A DNA stretch of 64,000 nt from Bifidobacterium vansinderenii (GCF_002234915.1 NZ_NEWD01000038.1:124001-188000), one strand, 5' to 3'. Shown: positions 19,080-28,930, counted from the first letter of the stretch. Numbers and translations are program-made. The notes: a model not told the origin generated them from the letters alone.

Positions 19080-19128
19080 TGTGAATTGAGTCACATTTAT
19101 TGACATTTTCTACCAAAAATGGAATATC
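19080..19128 (+). promoter_or_regulatory. CRP/GlxR-like site and clgR promoter
   Basis: TGTGA (19080-19084) and TCACA (19091-19095) with a 6-bp spacer match the CRP/GlxR consensus perfectly. TTGACA (19100-19105) begins 5 bases later and AATATC (19123-19128) lies 17 bp after that, forming a plausible promoter. The leader to the clgR ATG is then about 60 nt. Confidence 0.55.
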
Positions 19129-19194
19129 TCGTCCCATGGCCGGTTGCTTTAGGTAGAGAATTTCGAGAAACGGGTTGGACTTTAAGGAGTGGAT

Positions 19195-19731
19195 ATGACG
19201 ACTACGGCAACACGATACGAAAACGACGTCAAGATGCGTTCCGCGGAACGTTCCGCCGTCGCCGTTCCCGACGGCAAGGCCATGGCGAAGAACCTCACTC
19301 CGGCGCAACGGCGTGCGGTGGCCTTCGCCCAGCAGCAGATCCTGCGCGCCCGTGCGGCCAAAAAGGCCAAGGATGACCGCCAGGCCGCCCTGAGCAGGAT
19401 GTGGGCCAATGCCGACCGTGAGGACGGGTTCGCCGACAAGACGAACGACGCCGAGCGCACCCGCGTGGTGGCGAGCGAGGACGGACAGATCTCGCTGCGC
19501 AAGGTCATCGGCGAGGTGCTGCGTTCGCTGCGCACCAAGGACCACAAGACGTTGCGTGAGGTGAGCGGCAAGGCCGGCGTTTCCCTCGGCTATCTTTCCG
19601 AGGTGGAGCGTGGCCAGAAGGAGGCCAGCTCCGAACTGCTGGTGTCGATCACCCAGGCGCTCGGCGTGCGACTGAGCGACATGCTGATGATGGTCGCTGA
19701 TCGCGTGCGCGAGGTGGAGGCCCGCAACTAG
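19195..19731 (+). CDS. clgR: ClgR-type XRE-family regulator
   Basis: This 178-residue cytosolic regulator has a Cro/C1 helix-turn-helix in its C-terminal half ([20 protein letters not shown] followed by [11 protein letters not shown]). That sequence is characteristic of ClgR, which activates clpP and other protease genes and, in some Actinobacteria, recA. The first 90 or so residues are a Lys/Arg/Ala-rich, probably helical extension that shorter ClgR proteins lack. AAGGAG is 5 bases before ATG 19195, deciding against GTG 19189. It is followed 11 bases later by the DUF3046 gene and then recA. Confidence 0.88.
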   Translation: MTTTATRYENDVKMRSAERSAVAVPDGKAMAKNLTPAQRRAVAFAQQQILRARAAKKAKDDRQAALSRMWANADREDGFADKTNDAERTRVVASEDGQISLRKVIGEVLRSLRTKDHKTLREVSGKAGVSLGYLSEVERGQKEASSELLVSITQALGVRLSDMLMMVADRVREVEARN

Positions 19732-19742
19732 ATTCGTCCGGT

Positions 19743-19985
19743 ATGAGGGAACGTGAATTCTGGCAGTTGGTGGACGAGGTCTTCGGCCGGTCGTATGGCC
19801 GAAGCCTGTCCCGCGATCAAAGTCTGACCGCACTTGATTCGATGACCTCGGTTGAGGCGCTGGCCGCCGGCATCCAGCCGCGCGTGGTGTGGAACGTGCT
19901 GTGCGATCAGATGGACATCCCCGATTCCCGTAGATGGGGGAGGGATCATAATGCGCCGCCGATGCCGGCGGATGGTCGCTTCTGA
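19743..19985 (+). CDS. DUF3046 protein
   Basis: This 80-residue protein matches the actinobacterial DUF3046 family: it starts with REREFWQLVDEVFGRSYGRS and continues with the EALAAGIQPRVVWNVLCDQM block. No enzyme motif or membrane segment is visible and its function is unknown. It sits between clgR and recA as in many Actinobacteria, so a link to the DNA-damage or proteostasis response is possible but unproven. Confidence 0.85.
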   Translation: MREREFWQLVDEVFGRSYGRSLSRDQSLTALDSMTSVEALAAGIQPRVVWNVLCDQMDIPDSRRWGRDHNAPPMPADGRF

Positions 19986-20044
19986 AGACGTATGGGCGAC
20001 GATCGCCTATCGATTCCGAAATTTTTGGAGTGTCGCACGATTTT

Positions 20045-20065
20045 CGAACAAATGTTCGCTATACT
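20045..20065 (+). promoter_or_regulatory. LexA (SOS) box and -10 of recA
   Basis: CGAAC-AAAT-GTTCG (20045-20058) is a perfect Gram-positive/actinobacterial SOS box. TATACT (20060-20065) immediately follows and fits a -10, so LexA would cover the promoter. Transcription from here gives a leader of about 170 nt before recA with no gene in it apart from a possible 7-codon ORF. Confidence 0.85.
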
Positions 20066-20242
20066 CATGAGAGTGGCTGCCGAGCAGCAGTGCGCCCTAC
20101 ATGTCGGTCAGGAATGGAATCTGATCGTCTGAATGCATCATGAGGGGGTTCTGTTTGTTCACATCATCGGCATGACTGGCGTTGTCGTCTTTTCCATGCG
20201 TACGGTGACGGGGCAGTAGGAAAACGTTGCAAGGAGACATTG

Positions 20243-21397
20243 ATGGCACAGCAGACCAAGAAGGATTCGGCCGACCAGCTGGCAGCGCGGCGGCAGGCGG
20301 CTCTTGATACGGCGTTGGCGCAGGTGGAAAAGAGCTTCGGCAAGGGCTCTGCCATGCGCCTGGGCGACAAGCCCATCCAGAATGTGGAAGTCATTCCCAC
20401 CGGCTCCCTGGCATTGGATCTGGCGCTGGGCATCGGCGGTCTGCCGAAAGGCAGGATCGTCGAGGTCTATGGTCCTGAATCGTCGGGCAAGACCACGCTG
20501 GCGCTGCACGTGGTGGCCAATGCACAGAAGAACGGCGGTGTGGCGGCGTTCATCGATGCGGAGCACGCCCTTGACCCTGAATATGCCCGCAAACTCGGCG
20601 TGGACACCGATTCGCTGATCGTGTCGCAGCCGGACAACGGCGAACAGGCGCTGGAGATCGCCGACATGCTGATCCGCTCCGGTGCGCTGGACGTCATCGT
20701 CATCGACTCGGTGGCCGCACTGGTGCCCAAGGCGGAGATCGAGGGCGACATGGGCGACAGTCATGTGGGCCTGCAGGCAAGGCTGATGAGTCAGGCTCTG
20801 CGCAAGATGACCGGTGCGCTGGCCCAGGCCGGTACCACCGCGATCTTCATCAATCAGCTTCGTGAGAAGATCGGCGTCTTCTTCGGTTCGCCGGAGACCA
20901 CCACCGGCGGCAAGGCGCTGAAGTTCTATGCCTCCGTGCGACTGGATATCAGGCGCATTCAGACCATCAAGTCGGGCGAGGATGCGGTGGGCAACCGCAC
21001 CAAGGTCAAGGTGGTCAAGAACAAGATGGCCCCGCCCTTCAAGTCCGCGGAATTCGACGTCCTGTACGGTGAGGGCATCTCCAGGGAGGGATCCGTCCTG
21101 GACATGGCCCTGCAGAGCGGCATCGTCAAGAAGTCCGGCTCCTGGTTCACCTACGATGAGGACCAGCTCGGACAGGGCAGGGAGAAGGTCCGTCAGTTCC
21201 TCAAGGACAATCCCGGCCTCACCGACGAGATCGAGCACAAGGTCAAGGTCGCCTTCGGGGTGGAGCAGCCCGATGAGCGCGATGCCCAGCCGACGGATGC
21301 GGATGCGCAGTCGCCCGCCGACGGTTCCCAGGAGCCTGCCGGCAAGCCCGTCGACGCCAAGTCGGCGGCAGGCGCCAAGGCCCCGGCGAAGGCCTGA
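20243..21397 (+). CDS. recA: Recombinase RecA
   Basis: This 384-residue ATPase drives homologous recombination and LexA self-cleavage. Walker A GPESSGKT is at residues 77-84, and the [11 protein letters not shown] Walker B, the [15 protein letters not shown]2 region and the intact C-terminal domain are all present. The last 40 residues are an acidic/Ala-rich tail. There is no intein. AAGGAG lies 6 bases before ATG 20243, which decides against the upstream TTG. recX begins two bases after the stop. Confidence 0.98.
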   Translation: MAQQTKKDSADQLAARRQAALDTALAQVEKSFGKGSAMRLGDKPIQNVEVIPTGSLALDLALGIGGLPKGRIVEVYGPESSGKTTLALHVVANAQKNGGVAAFIDAEHALDPEYARKLGVDTDSLIVSQPDNGEQALEIADMLIRSGALDVIVIDSVAALVPKAEIEGDMGDSHVGLQARLMSQALRKMTGALAQAGTTAIFINQLREKIGVFFGSPETTTGGKALKFYASVRLDIRRIQTIKSGEDAVGNRTKVKVVKNKMAPPFKSAEFDVLYGEGISREGSVLDMALQSGIVKKSGSWFTYDEDQLGQGREKVRQFLKDNPGLTDEIEHKVKVAFGVEQPDERDAQPTDADAQSPADGSQEPAGKPVDAKSAAGAKAPAKA

Positions 21398-21399
21398 CG

Positions 21400-22086
21400 G
21401 TGATTTCCGCGGAGGAATTCCTTCAGGCGAATCCCGTACGACTGCAAAACACCGAGCCTGATGACGCCACCGAGGGATTCGGCGGCGTTCGATCTCGCCA
21501 CGGGGAACGGGATGAGAGGTCCGTTCGCGCCGATCGTCGCGAACGGACCATGCCGCGTCGGGGAGGATTTGGATCTCGTGGGTCGTTCGGTGAGGGGCCG
21601 GACGACCCACGAGACGTCGATTCGTGCCGTGAGGCGGCACTGAATCTGCTTGATGCGGCGCCGCGCTCGTCGGGCGCCCTGTCCGATCGTCTCAGGCGCA
21701 AGGGATACGAGGAGCAGACGGTCGTCGAGGTGATTGACGGCCTGAGCCGTGTCGGTCTTGTCGACGATGAGCAGTATGCGCGTTCCATGGTCCGGTACTG
21801 CCTGTCCAGGCATCTCGGCGAGATGGGGACGGTGCGTGAGATGACACGAAAGGGCGTGGATCGTGTACTGGCCGTTCGCGTGGCAGCGGAAGCCGCGCAG
21901 AACGGGGATTTTGTGGAGTCCGCCTATGAGCTCGGGCGTGTCGTGGCGCGTCGCACCGCCGGCATGGACCGGGACCGGCGTCTACGTCGTTTCTGGGCGG
22001 CCGGAGGAAGGAAGGGGCACGCTCCGGACCTGATCCGTCAGGTCGCCTCCGACATCTTCCGCAACGACGGCGATATCGATGAATGA
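21400..22086 (+). CDS. recX: Regulatory protein RecX
   Basis: This 228-residue protein inhibits and tunes RecA filaments. The conserved three-helix repeats begin near residue 65 (REAALNLLDAAPRSSGALSD, then LRRKGY) and run to the end. The first 60 residues are an Arg/Gly-rich extension not typical of shorter RecX. The GTG start, two bases after recA, is supported by tight coupling; ATG 21550 would remove most of the extension. It converges directly on rnpB, whose 3' end almost touches the recX stop. Confidence 0.85.
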   Translation: MISAEEFLQANPVRLQNTEPDDATEGFGGVRSRHGERDERSVRADRRERTMPRRGGFGSRGSFGEGPDDPRDVDSCREAALNLLDAAPRSSGALSDRLRRKGYEEQTVVEVIDGLSRVGLVDDEQYARSMVRYCLSRHLGEMGTVREMTRKGVDRVLAVRVAAEAAQNGDFVESAYELGRVVARRTAGMDRDRRLRRFWAAGGRKGHAPDLIRQVASDIFRNDGDIDE

Positions 22087-22089
22087 GGG

Positions 22090-22446
22090 GATGAGACCTC
22101 CTATACCCCGGGTTCTGTCACGTGAACCAGTCACGTGGATGGCCATCCATCTCGACTTGACGTCACCGCCAAGCTCTAGCAGCCTACCCGAAGACACGAG
22201 CGAGCAGCCCTTAACGTCTTCTGCTTGGCCTTGCTCCCGATGAGGCTTGCCATGCGGCCCCTGTTACCAGCGGCCCGGTGGTCTCTTACACCGCCGTTTC
22301 ACCCTTACCGGCCGAGGCCGGCGGTCTGTTCTCTGTTGCGCTATCTCTCAGGTCACCCTGGGCGGACGTTATCCGCCATCGTGCTCTGCGGAGCCCGGAA
22401 GTTCCTCAACGGCGAAATGCCGTCGCGGCCATCAGGAGGTCTCGGC
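22090..22446 (-). ncRNA. rnpB: RNase P RNA (class A)
   Basis: On the minus strand the RNA shows the RNase P core: helix P1 pairs GAGACCTCCT (plus 22434-22443) with AGGAGGTCTC (plus 22093-22102). The 5' conserved GAGGAACTTCCGGGCTCC and the 3' CAGAACCCGGGTATAGG are both present, about 350 nt apart, which is normal for type A. It processes tRNA 5' ends with RnpA. An extended -10 (TGGTATGCT, hexamer at plus 22452-22457) would start transcription near 22445. Short frames called here are not genes. It converges on recX. Confidence 0.93.
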
Positions 22447-22451
22447 GGACA

Positions 22452-22457
22452 AGCATA
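22452..22457 (-). promoter_or_regulatory. -10 element of rnpB
   Basis: TATGCT on the minus strand, preceded by TGG, is placed 6-7 bases before the predicted RNase P RNA 5' end. No good -35 is visible. The remaining gap to hpf (22458-22647) holds a possible hpf -10 (TAAGAT, 22569-22574) and nothing else I can support. Confidence 0.55.
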
Positions 22458-22647
22458 CCATGTCCTGCGACAACCGTCGTCGCCATAGCAGACGTGCCCG
22501 GGAAGACACGGGAAAAGAAACGATGATTTTCGTTACGCGGATTTCCCACAAATACATGAATCGTCGGTTAAGATAAAAGCAACCTTTCGCGAAGATGCTG
22601 TTAGGTGTCCACAGCGGCTCTGATGCCGCTCGATAAAGGAGGTCCAC

Positions 22648-23313
22648 ATGGAAATCGTCGTTACCGGACGTCACACGCAGATCAAGCAGCGCTTCCGTGA
22701 TGTCGTAGAGAGCAAGATGAATCGTGTGACCGCAATCGCCCCCGACGCGCAGCGCGCCCAGGTGGTCGTCACCCACGAGGGCAACCCTCGTCAGGCTGAC
22801 ACCGCCAAGAAGGTGGAGATCACCGTGATCGCCGGACGCACCGTGGTGCGTGCCGAGGCCTCGAGCGCCGACGAGTTCAGCGCTCTGGATCTGGCGCTGG
22901 ACAAGCTCACCCTGCGTCTGCGCCGCTCCCGTGACCGCCGCAAGGACCACCGCCGCGGCTACACCAACCCGCAGCCCGTCGATCTCGGCGTGGTCGAACC
23001 GCCCCAGGCGGAGGAGCCGGTCGCCGAAGAGCCGAGCAACAGCCCGGCCGACGCCGTCGCCGGAGATCTTGGTCCCGGTGAATCCGTCGAGGTGCAGGTC
23101 GGCGACACGCCGATCGTCATCCGTCGCAAGCTGCACATCGCCGAGCCGATGAGCATCGACGAGGCCCTGTACGAGATGGAACTGATCGGACACGACTTCT
23201 TCCTGTTCGTGAACAAGGAGACCGGTCGTCCGTCCGTCGTCTACCACCGCCACGGCTGGAGCTACGGCGTCTTCGAGATCGACACCCCGGAGAACGTCGA
23301 TAAGGCCAAGTAA
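22648..23313 (+). CDS. hpf: Ribosome hibernation-promoting factor, long form
   Basis: This 221-residue protein dimerises 70S ribosomes into inactive 100S particles in stationary phase or stress. The N-terminal S30AE/RaiA domain covers residues 1-100 (VVTGRHTQIKQRFRDVVESK), a Pro/Glu linker follows, and the C-terminal dimerisation domain begins near 155 (VRRKLHI-like, SIDEALYEMELIGHDFFLFV, then VVYHRHGWSYGVFE). AAAGGAGG precedes the ATG. It is monocistronic with a strong terminator and lies before secA, as in many Firmicutes and Actinobacteria. Confidence 0.95.
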   Translation: MEIVVTGRHTQIKQRFRDVVESKMNRVTAIAPDAQRAQVVVTHEGNPRQADTAKKVEITVIAGRTVVRAEASSADEFSALDLALDKLTLRLRRSRDRRKDHRRGYTNPQPVDLGVVEPPQAEEPVAEEPSNSPADAVAGDLGPGESVEVQVGDTPIVIRRKLHIAEPMSIDEALYEMELIGHDFFLFVNKETGRPSVVYHRHGWSYGVFEIDTPENVDKAK

Positions 23314-23334
23314 GCCTTCTCAACCCCCGTCATA

Positions 23335-23365
23335 CGCCCCCGGAGCCATTCCGGGGGCGTTTTTT
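23335..23365 (+). terminator. Rho-independent terminator of hpf
   Basis: CGCCCCCGGA (23335-23344) pairs with TCCGGGGGCG (23350-23359) with a 5-nt loop and is followed by six T residues. Confidence 0.96.
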
Positions 23366-23503
23366 GATGCCGCAGGCCATGATGTTCGGACGGATTAACC
23401 GTGAAAATCGGAATGATCGCGTAGTATGGTTGCAGTTTGTGCCCGAACGGAAGAATAATCGGGCCTGACCGCCAACTTACCGTCAAACTTGAGGAGACGA
23501 CTC

Positions 23504-26416
23504 GTGGTAGCAGTTCTGGACAAGATCCTGCGTATAGGCGAAGGACGACAGCTTCGCAAACTCCAGTCAGTGGCGGAAGCGACCAACGCCTTGGAGGAAA
23601 AGATCTCCTCGCTGTCCGACGACGAACTCAAGGCGCAGACCGCCAAATTCAAGCAGCGCATCGAGAACGGCGAGGATCTCGACAAGATCATGCCGGAGGC
23701 GTTCGCCACGGTCCGTGAGGCGTCCAAGCGCACGCTCGGCATGCGTCACTTTGATGTCCAGCTCATGGGCGGCGCGGCCCTGCACTGGGGCAACATCGCC
23801 GAGATGAAGACCGGTGAAGGCAAGACCCTCGTGGCCACCCTGCCGAGCTATCTCAACGCCCTAGAGGGCAAGGGCGTGCATGTGGTCACCGTCAACGACT
23901 ACCTTGCCAGCTACCAGAGCGAGCTGATGGGTCGCGTGTTCCGTTTCCTGGGCATGACCACCGGCTGCATCATCACGGATCAGAAGCCGCCGGAGCGCCG
24001 CAAGCAGTACGCGGCTGACGTGACGTACGGCACGAACAACGAGTTCGGCTTCGACTACCTGCGTGACAACATGGCGTGGGACAAGGCCGATCTGGTGCAG
24101 CGCGAGCATCATTTCGCCATCGTCGACGAGGTCGACTCCATCCTGATCGACGAGGCCCGTACCCCGTTAATCATCTCCGGTCCCGCCGAGGGCGACGTGA
24201 CGCGCTGGTACCGTCAGTTCGCCAAGCTGGTCCCGAAGCTGAACCGCGACGAGGACTACGAGGTCGACGAGAAGAAGAAGGTCGTCGGCATCCTCGATCC
24301 GGGCATCACCAAGGTGGAGGACTATCTCGGCATCGACAACCTGTACGAGCCGAGCAACACCGCGCTGATCGGCTACCTGAACAACGCGATCAAGGCCAAG
24401 GAGCTGTTCCTGCGCGACAAGGACTACGTGGTGCAGGGCGGCGAGGTGCTCATCGTCGACGAGCACACGGGCCGCATGCTGCCGGGCCGCCGCTACAACG
24501 AGGGCCTGCACCAGGCCATCGAGGCCAAGGAGGGCGTGGAGATCAAGGCCGAGAATCAGACCTTCGCCACGATCACCCTGCAGAACTACTTCCGCATGTA
24601 CGACAAGCTCGCGGGCATGACCGGTACGGCCGAGACCGAGGCCGCCGAGTTCATGAACACGTACAAGCTGGGCGTGCTGCCGATCCCGACGAACCGTCCG
24701 ATGATCCGTCAGGACAAGGACGATCTGATCTACCGCACCAAGAAGGAGAAGCTGGCCGCCATCGTCAAGGACGTGGCCAAGAGGCACGCCAAGGGCCAGC
24801 CGGTGCTGCTGGGCACCGCGTCCGTGGAATCCTCCGAGGTGGTCTCCTCGCTGCTCGACGTGGCCGGCATCCCGCATCAGGTGCTTAACGCCAAGCAGCA
24901 TGCGCGCGAGGCCGCGGTCGTGGCCGTGGCCGGCCGCAAGGGCGCCGTGACCGTGGCCACCAACATGGCCGGTCGAGGCACCGACATCATGCTCGGCGGT
25001 AACGTCGAGTTCCTCGCCGATCAGGAGCTCAAGAAGCAGGGCTACTCCCCGGAGGACACCCCCGAGGACTACGAGCGCCTGTGGCCCGAGACCCTGGCTG
25101 CCGTCAAGGCGCAGGTCAAGGACGAGCACGAGGAGGTCAAGAAGCTCGGCGGCCTGTACGTGCTGGGCACCGAACGTCACGAGTCCCGTCGTATCGACAA
25201 CCAGCTGCGCGGTCGTTCCGGCCGTCAGGGAGACCCGGGCGAGTCCCGCTTCTACCTGTCGCTCGAGGACAACCTCATGCGTCTGTTCAACACGCAGCTC
25301 GTGGCCCGCGTGATGGCCAAGGGCATGCCCACCGGCGAGCCGATCGAGGCCAAGAGCGTGTCGAAGGGCGTGCGCAACGCGCAGAAGGCCGTCGAGTCGC
25401 GCAACTTCGAGATCCGCAAGAACGTGCTCAAGTACGACGACGTGATGAACAAGCAGCGCACCGTCGTCTACGCCGAACGCCAGGCGGTGCTCAAGGGCGA
25501 GGACATCAGCGAGGACATCAAGCGCTTCCTGTCCGACACGGTCTCCTCGTACATCAAGGGCGCCGCACAGGGCAGCGACAAGCCCGCCGACTGGGATCTC
25601 AAGGGACTGTGGAAGGCCCTGGGCCAGATCTACCCGATCGGCCTGGACGTCGAGGACGGCGAGAAGGCCATCGAGGGTCTCAAGTCCGAGAAGGCCGTCG
25701 AGAAGCTGCACGAGCTGATCGTCGAGGACGCCACGTCCAAGTACGCCGAGCTCGAGAAGATCGCCGGAGCGGACGGCATGCGCCAGCTCGAGCGTCGCGT
25801 GGTGCTCGCCGTGCTCGACCGCAAGTGGCGCGAGCACCTGTACGAGATGGACTACCTCAAGGACGGCATCGGCCTGCGCGGCATGGGCCAGCGCGACCCG
25901 CTGACCGAATACCAGCGCGAGGGCTACCAGATGTACAACTCCATGGTCGAGGGCATCAAGGAGGAGTCCATCCGCCTGCTGTTCCACCTGGACATCCAGC
26001 AGTACGCGCGCACCGAGGATCCGAACAGCAACGCCGACGAGGACCAGGCCGTCGCCGAGGCCACCAAGCAGGCCGACGGAGACACCGAGACCGTGACCGC
26101 GGACGAGGTCGAGACCAGCGCCCCCGCCGAACCGGAAACGGTCGACGAGGACGCCGAGGAGGCCGAGGTCGCCGAAGCCGAGGAGTCCGCTCCCGCGGCC
26201 GAGGAGCCGGTGAAGACCGAGATGGGCAGCGTGACCGGCCCCAAGCCGATCAGCCACGCCGACGCCAAGGTCCCTGTTTCCAAGCGCCCCAAGAGCGATG
26301 AGGCGCATGCCCCGGAATCCGACGGCCGTACTTGGCCCGGAACGCCTCGCAACGCGCCCTGCCCCTGCGGTTCCGGCAAGAAGTACAAGCTTTGCCATGG
26401 CAAGAACGAGAAGTGA
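23504..26416 (+). CDS. secA: Preprotein translocase ATPase SecA
   Basis: This 970-residue ATPase powers protein export through SecYEG. Walker A MKTGEGKT, the [19 protein letters not shown] box and the [14 protein letters not shown] helicase motif are intact, and the extreme C-terminus is a zinc SEC-C motif ([15 protein letters not shown]). Between about residues 860 and 930 lies a long Glu/Ala-rich disordered linker. GAGGAG is 7 bases before GTG 23504 (MVAVLDKIL), which I prefer to the frame's earlier codons. It is the single SecA here; a SecA2 is not in the window. Confidence 0.97.
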   Translation: MVAVLDKILRIGEGRQLRKLQSVAEATNALEEKISSLSDDELKAQTAKFKQRIENGEDLDKIMPEAFATVREASKRTLGMRHFDVQLMGGAALHWGNIAEMKTGEGKTLVATLPSYLNALEGKGVHVVTVNDYLASYQSELMGRVFRFLGMTTGCIITDQKPPERRKQYAADVTYGTNNEFGFDYLRDNMAWDKADLVQREHHFAIVDEVDSILIDEARTPLIISGPAEGDVTRWYRQFAKLVPKLNRDEDYEVDEKKKVVGILDPGITKVEDYLGIDNLYEPSNTALIGYLNNAIKAKELFLRDKDYVVQGGEVLIVDEHTGRMLPGRRYNEGLHQAIEAKEGVEIKAENQTFATITLQNYFRMYDKLAGMTGTAETEAAEFMNTYKLGVLPIPTNRPMIRQDKDDLIYRTKKEKLAAIVKDVAKRHAKGQPVLLGTASVESSEVVSSLLDVAGIPHQVLNAKQHAREAAVVAVAGRKGAVTVATNMAGRGTDIMLGGNVEFLADQELKKQGYSPEDTPEDYERLWPETLAAVKAQVKDEHEEVKKLGGLYVLGTERHESRRIDNQLRGRSGRQGDPGESRFYLSLEDNLMRLFNTQLVARVMAKGMPTGEPIEAKSVSKGVRNAQKAVESRNFEIRKNVLKYDDVMNKQRTVVYAERQAVLKGEDISEDIKRFLSDTVSSYIKGAAQGSDKPADWDLKGLWKALGQIYPIGLDVEDGEKAIEGLKSEKAVEKLHELIVEDATSKYAELEKIAGADGMRQLERRVVLAVLDRKWREHLYEMDYLKDGIGLRGMGQRDPLTEYQREGYQMYNSMVEGIKEESIRLLFHLDIQQYARTEDPNSNADEDQAVAEATKQADGDTETVTADEVETSAPAEPETVDEDAEEAEVAEAEESAPAAEEPVKTEMGSVTGPKPISHADAKVPVSKRPKSDEAHAPESDGRTWPGTPRNAPCPCGSGKKYKLCHGKNEK

Positions 26417-26470
26417 CCATGACATTGCGTCCGCGCCCAGACCGATGATTCGGCGCGGGCGATGACCAAG

Positions 26471-26505
26471 AAGAGGTCCTCCACATCATGTGGAGGACCT
26501 CTTTT
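26471..26505 (+). terminator. Rho-independent terminator of secA
   Basis: A perfect 15-bp stem (26471-26485 with 26489-26503), a 3-nt loop and a run of T end the secA transcript. Confidence 0.93.
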
Positions 26506-26556
26506 CGCATAATGGACTCCTTCGCGGCGGTGCTAGTACCCGCAACATGCACCCGT

Positions 26557-26562
26557 TAGAAT
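26557..26562 (+). promoter_or_regulatory. Probable -10 of trpD
   Basis: TAGAAT lies 48 bases before the trpD ATG; with the AAGGAGG it gives a normal leader of roughly 40 nt. I see no clear -35 and no attenuator or T-box. Confidence 0.4.
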
Positions 26563-26610
26563 GACAACGGAATTTGTACAAGGCGCGATATGTGCCAAGG
26601 AGGAATAGTC

Positions 26611-27669
26611 ATGTCCGAACCATTCACATGGAAAGCGATCCTGACCAAGCTCGTTGGGGGCGAGCATCTGAGCGCCGAGGAAAGTGAGTGGTACGTCGAT
26701 GATCTTATGCAGGGCAAGGCCAATCCGGCAGCCGTCGGCGCGGTTCTGGCCACCCAGCAGCAGCTCGGCCTCACCAGCGAGGAGGTGGCGGGCGCAGCCA
26801 AGGCCATGGTCTCCCACGCCGTTCCCCTGCAGGTGCAGGGCGAGACGACCGACATCGTCGGCACCGGTGGTGACGGTGCGTCCACGGTGAATCTGTCGAC
26901 CATGGGATCCGTGGTGGCCGCCGCCGCGGGAGTGAAGATCGTCAAGCACGGCAATCGCGCCGCCTCGAGCAAGTGCGGTGCCGCCGACTGCCTCGAGCAG
27001 CTCGGTCTTCCGCTGGATCTCGCCCCGGAGGCCGTCGGCCAGGTCGCCGATGAGGTCGGTATCACCTTCGCCTTCGCCAAGACGTTCCATCCGGCCATGC
27101 GCTTTGTCGGACCGATCCGCGCCGCGCTGGGCGTTCCCTGCGTGTTCAATGTGCTTGGACCCCTGACCAATCCGGCCAACCCCAAGCATGTCGCCATCGG
27201 TTGCGCCAAGCGTGCGATGAGCCCGATCATGGCCCAGGTGTACGCGAGCCGTGGGCAGGACGGAATGGTCTACACCTCGTCCGAAGGATTGGACGAAATG
27301 GCTCCCACCGGTCCCGTGAGCATCTGGGAGATCCGTGACGGCAAGGTGACGGAGACCGAATTCGATCCCACCGTCGAGCTTGGTCTGGCACGCATCGCCG
27401 TGGCTGATCTTCGTGGCGGCGAGCCTGAATACAATGCGCAGGCCATGAAGGACTTCCTGGACGGCAAGGATCTTCCGTTCCGCACCACCGCGCTGCTGAA
27501 CGCGGCCTCCGCCATCGTGGCCGATCACAGCCTGCTGCCGAACCCGGATGGCACGCTCGCCGAGCGGTTCAAGGCGGCCTATGATATTGCCGCCGAAACG
27601 GTGGATTCCGGCAAGGCCGCCGAGCTGCTTGATCGCTGGATTGCCGCAGCCAAGGCCAAGGCCGAGTGA
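26611..27669 (+). CDS. trpD: Anthranilate phosphoribosyltransferase
   Basis: This 352-residue enzyme joins anthranilate and PRPP in tryptophan synthesis. The PRPP-binding GTGGDGASTVNLST, the KHGNRAASSKCGAADCLEQLG motif and the NVLGPLTNPANP loop are all present, and the N-terminal helical domain and length are normal. AAGGAGG lies just before ATG 26611. It stands alone, away from other trp genes, between secA and glucokinase, each side closed by a strong terminator. This isolated position of trpD recurs in other Actinobacteria. Confidence 0.96.
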   Translation: MSEPFTWKAILTKLVGGEHLSAEESEWYVDDLMQGKANPAAVGAVLATQQQLGLTSEEVAGAAKAMVSHAVPLQVQGETTDIVGTGGDGASTVNLSTMGSVVAAAAGVKIVKHGNRAASSKCGAADCLEQLGLPLDLAPEAVGQVADEVGITFAFAKTFHPAMRFVGPIRAALGVPCVFNVLGPLTNPANPKHVAIGCAKRAMSPIMAQVYASRGQDGMVYTSSEGLDEMAPTGPVSIWEIRDGKVTETEFDPTVELGLARIAVADLRGGEPEYNAQAMKDFLDGKDLPFRTTALLNAASAIVADHSLLPNPDGTLAERFKAAYDIAAETVDSGKAAELLDRWIAAAKAKAE

Positions 27670-27725
27670 GATCGACGCGAGGACGCCGGGATCTCGATCC
27701 CGAACGTCTTCTCGATGCATAGGCA

Positions 27726-27771
27726 GAACGCCCCGTTCCGTATGCGAATGCGGAACGGGGCGTTCCGTTTT
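27726..27771 (+). terminator. Rho-independent terminator of trpD
   Basis: A 15-bp perfect stem (27726-27740 with 27751-27765) with a 10-nt loop is followed by CGTTTT. Confidence 0.93.
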
Positions 27772-27799
27772 GGCGGCAGATGTCAACGACGAATACAAT

Positions 27800-27821
27800 A
27801 AACCAACCGATTGGTAGGTTT
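27800..27821. promoter_or_regulatory. Palindromic operator candidate before glucokinase
   Basis: AAACC-A-ACC-GATT-GGT-A-GGTTT is an inverted repeat whose outer 9-base arms match at 8 positions. The size and two-fold symmetry resemble a TetR- or MarR-type operator. A possible -10 (TATTAT, 27847-27852) follows about 25 bases later, placing the repeat near the -35. No regulator gene is adjacent. Confidence 0.45.
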
Positions 27822-27946
27822 TTGGGCGTGTCGTGGAAATCATTGCTATTATTGCAGTGTTGTTGAACGTTCTAATCCCTTGCCGATCATGGAAGACGCA
27901 TCAGCGATGAGTGTTCTCCCGGCATGGCCGAATGATGGAGGTTTTC

Positions 27947-28906
27947 ATGTACACGCTTGGCATTGATATCGGCGGAACGAAGATTGCCGGTGCGGTCTGC
28001 GACGAGAACGACAAGATTCTCAGCCAGTGGCGCGTCCCCACGCCGACCGATCCCGATGACATCAACGACTGCATCATCGAAATCTACAACGAGGCTCTCA
28101 AGCTGCACGACGAGATCCCCACGATGGGCATCTCCGCCGCCGGCAACGTCAAGGCCGACCGCCGTACGATGAGCTTCTCCGCCAACATCGCCAAGTGGAT
28201 CGACTATCCGCTGGCCGACCGCATCGAGGAACTGACCGATCACAAGTGCAAGGTCGTCGTGGAGAATGACGCCAACTGCGCAGGCTGGGGCGAGTACATT
28301 CTCGGTGCCGGACGCGGCAGCCGCAATATGGTCATGCTCACCGTGGGCACCGGTCTGGGCGGCGCCATCGTCATCAACGGCGAGCTGTACCGCGGCTCCT
28401 TCGGCATGGCCGCCGAGCTCGGTCACCTGCCCATGGTGTCCGACGGCGACTTCTGCGGCTGTGGTCTGCGCGGCTGCGCCGAGCGCTATACGTCCGGCAA
28501 CGCTCTGGAGCGTTTCGCCCGTGCTGGCATCCGCCGTATGCCGCAGAAGGCCGACCGTCTGCTCGAGCTGTGCGGGGGAGACGTGCACGCGCTGGAAGGC
28601 AAGATGGTCTCCCAGGCCGCGCAGGAAGGCGATGAACTGGCTCTGTACGCCTTCGGCAAGATCGGCGAGTGGCTGGGCCGCACCATGGCCGCCATCGCCG
28701 CGGTGATCGATCCCGACGTCTTCGTGATCGGCGGCGGCGTGGTGTCCGTCGGCGACATCCTGCTCGAGCCCGCGCGCTACAACTACATCCGCTTCCTGCA
28801 GGCCGCGGCATATCGTGAACATGCGCAGATTCTGCCGGCCACCGCCGGTGGAGACGCAGGCATGATCGGCGCCGCCGACCTCGCTCTGCGTTCCGTCACC
28901 GCCTGA
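27947..28906 (+). CDS. glk: ROK-family glucokinase
   Basis: This 319-residue cytosolic sugar kinase phosphorylates glucose (possibly other hexoses) with ATP. The N-terminal IDIGGTKIAGAVCDEND phosphate loop, the catalytic Asp in VVENDANCAGWGEY, the GTGLGGAIVINGELYRG loop and the ROK zinc motif CGCGLRGCAERYTSGNALE are complete. There is no helix-turn-helix, so it is an enzyme and not a ROK repressor. GGAGG precedes ATG 27947; the frame extends 12 residues upstream without similarity. N-acetylglucosamine kinase is the main alternative. Confidence 0.92.
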   Translation: MYTLGIDIGGTKIAGAVCDENDKILSQWRVPTPTDPDDINDCIIEIYNEALKLHDEIPTMGISAAGNVKADRRTMSFSANIAKWIDYPLADRIEELTDHKCKVVVENDANCAGWGEYILGAGRGSRNMVMLTVGTGLGGAIVINGELYRGSFGMAAELGHLPMVSDGDFCGCGLRGCAERYTSGNALERFARAGIRRMPQKADRLLELCGGDVHALEGKMVSQAAQEGDELALYAFGKIGEWLGRTMAAIAAVIDPDVFVIGGGVVSVGDILLEPARYNYIRFLQAAAYREHAQILPATAGGDAGMIGAADLALRSVTA

Positions 28907-28930
28907 TCGCAGATACCGGAATACCGATTG

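Noticed and set aside
22225-22576. Short forward ORFs of 82-109 codons after recX
   Set aside because: They fall mostly within the RNase P RNA gene, whose conserved core and P1 helix explain the sequence.
24167-26425. 752-codon reverse open frame opposite secA
   Set aside because: Leu/Gly/His-rich shadow of SecA codons with no start signal and no recognisable domain.
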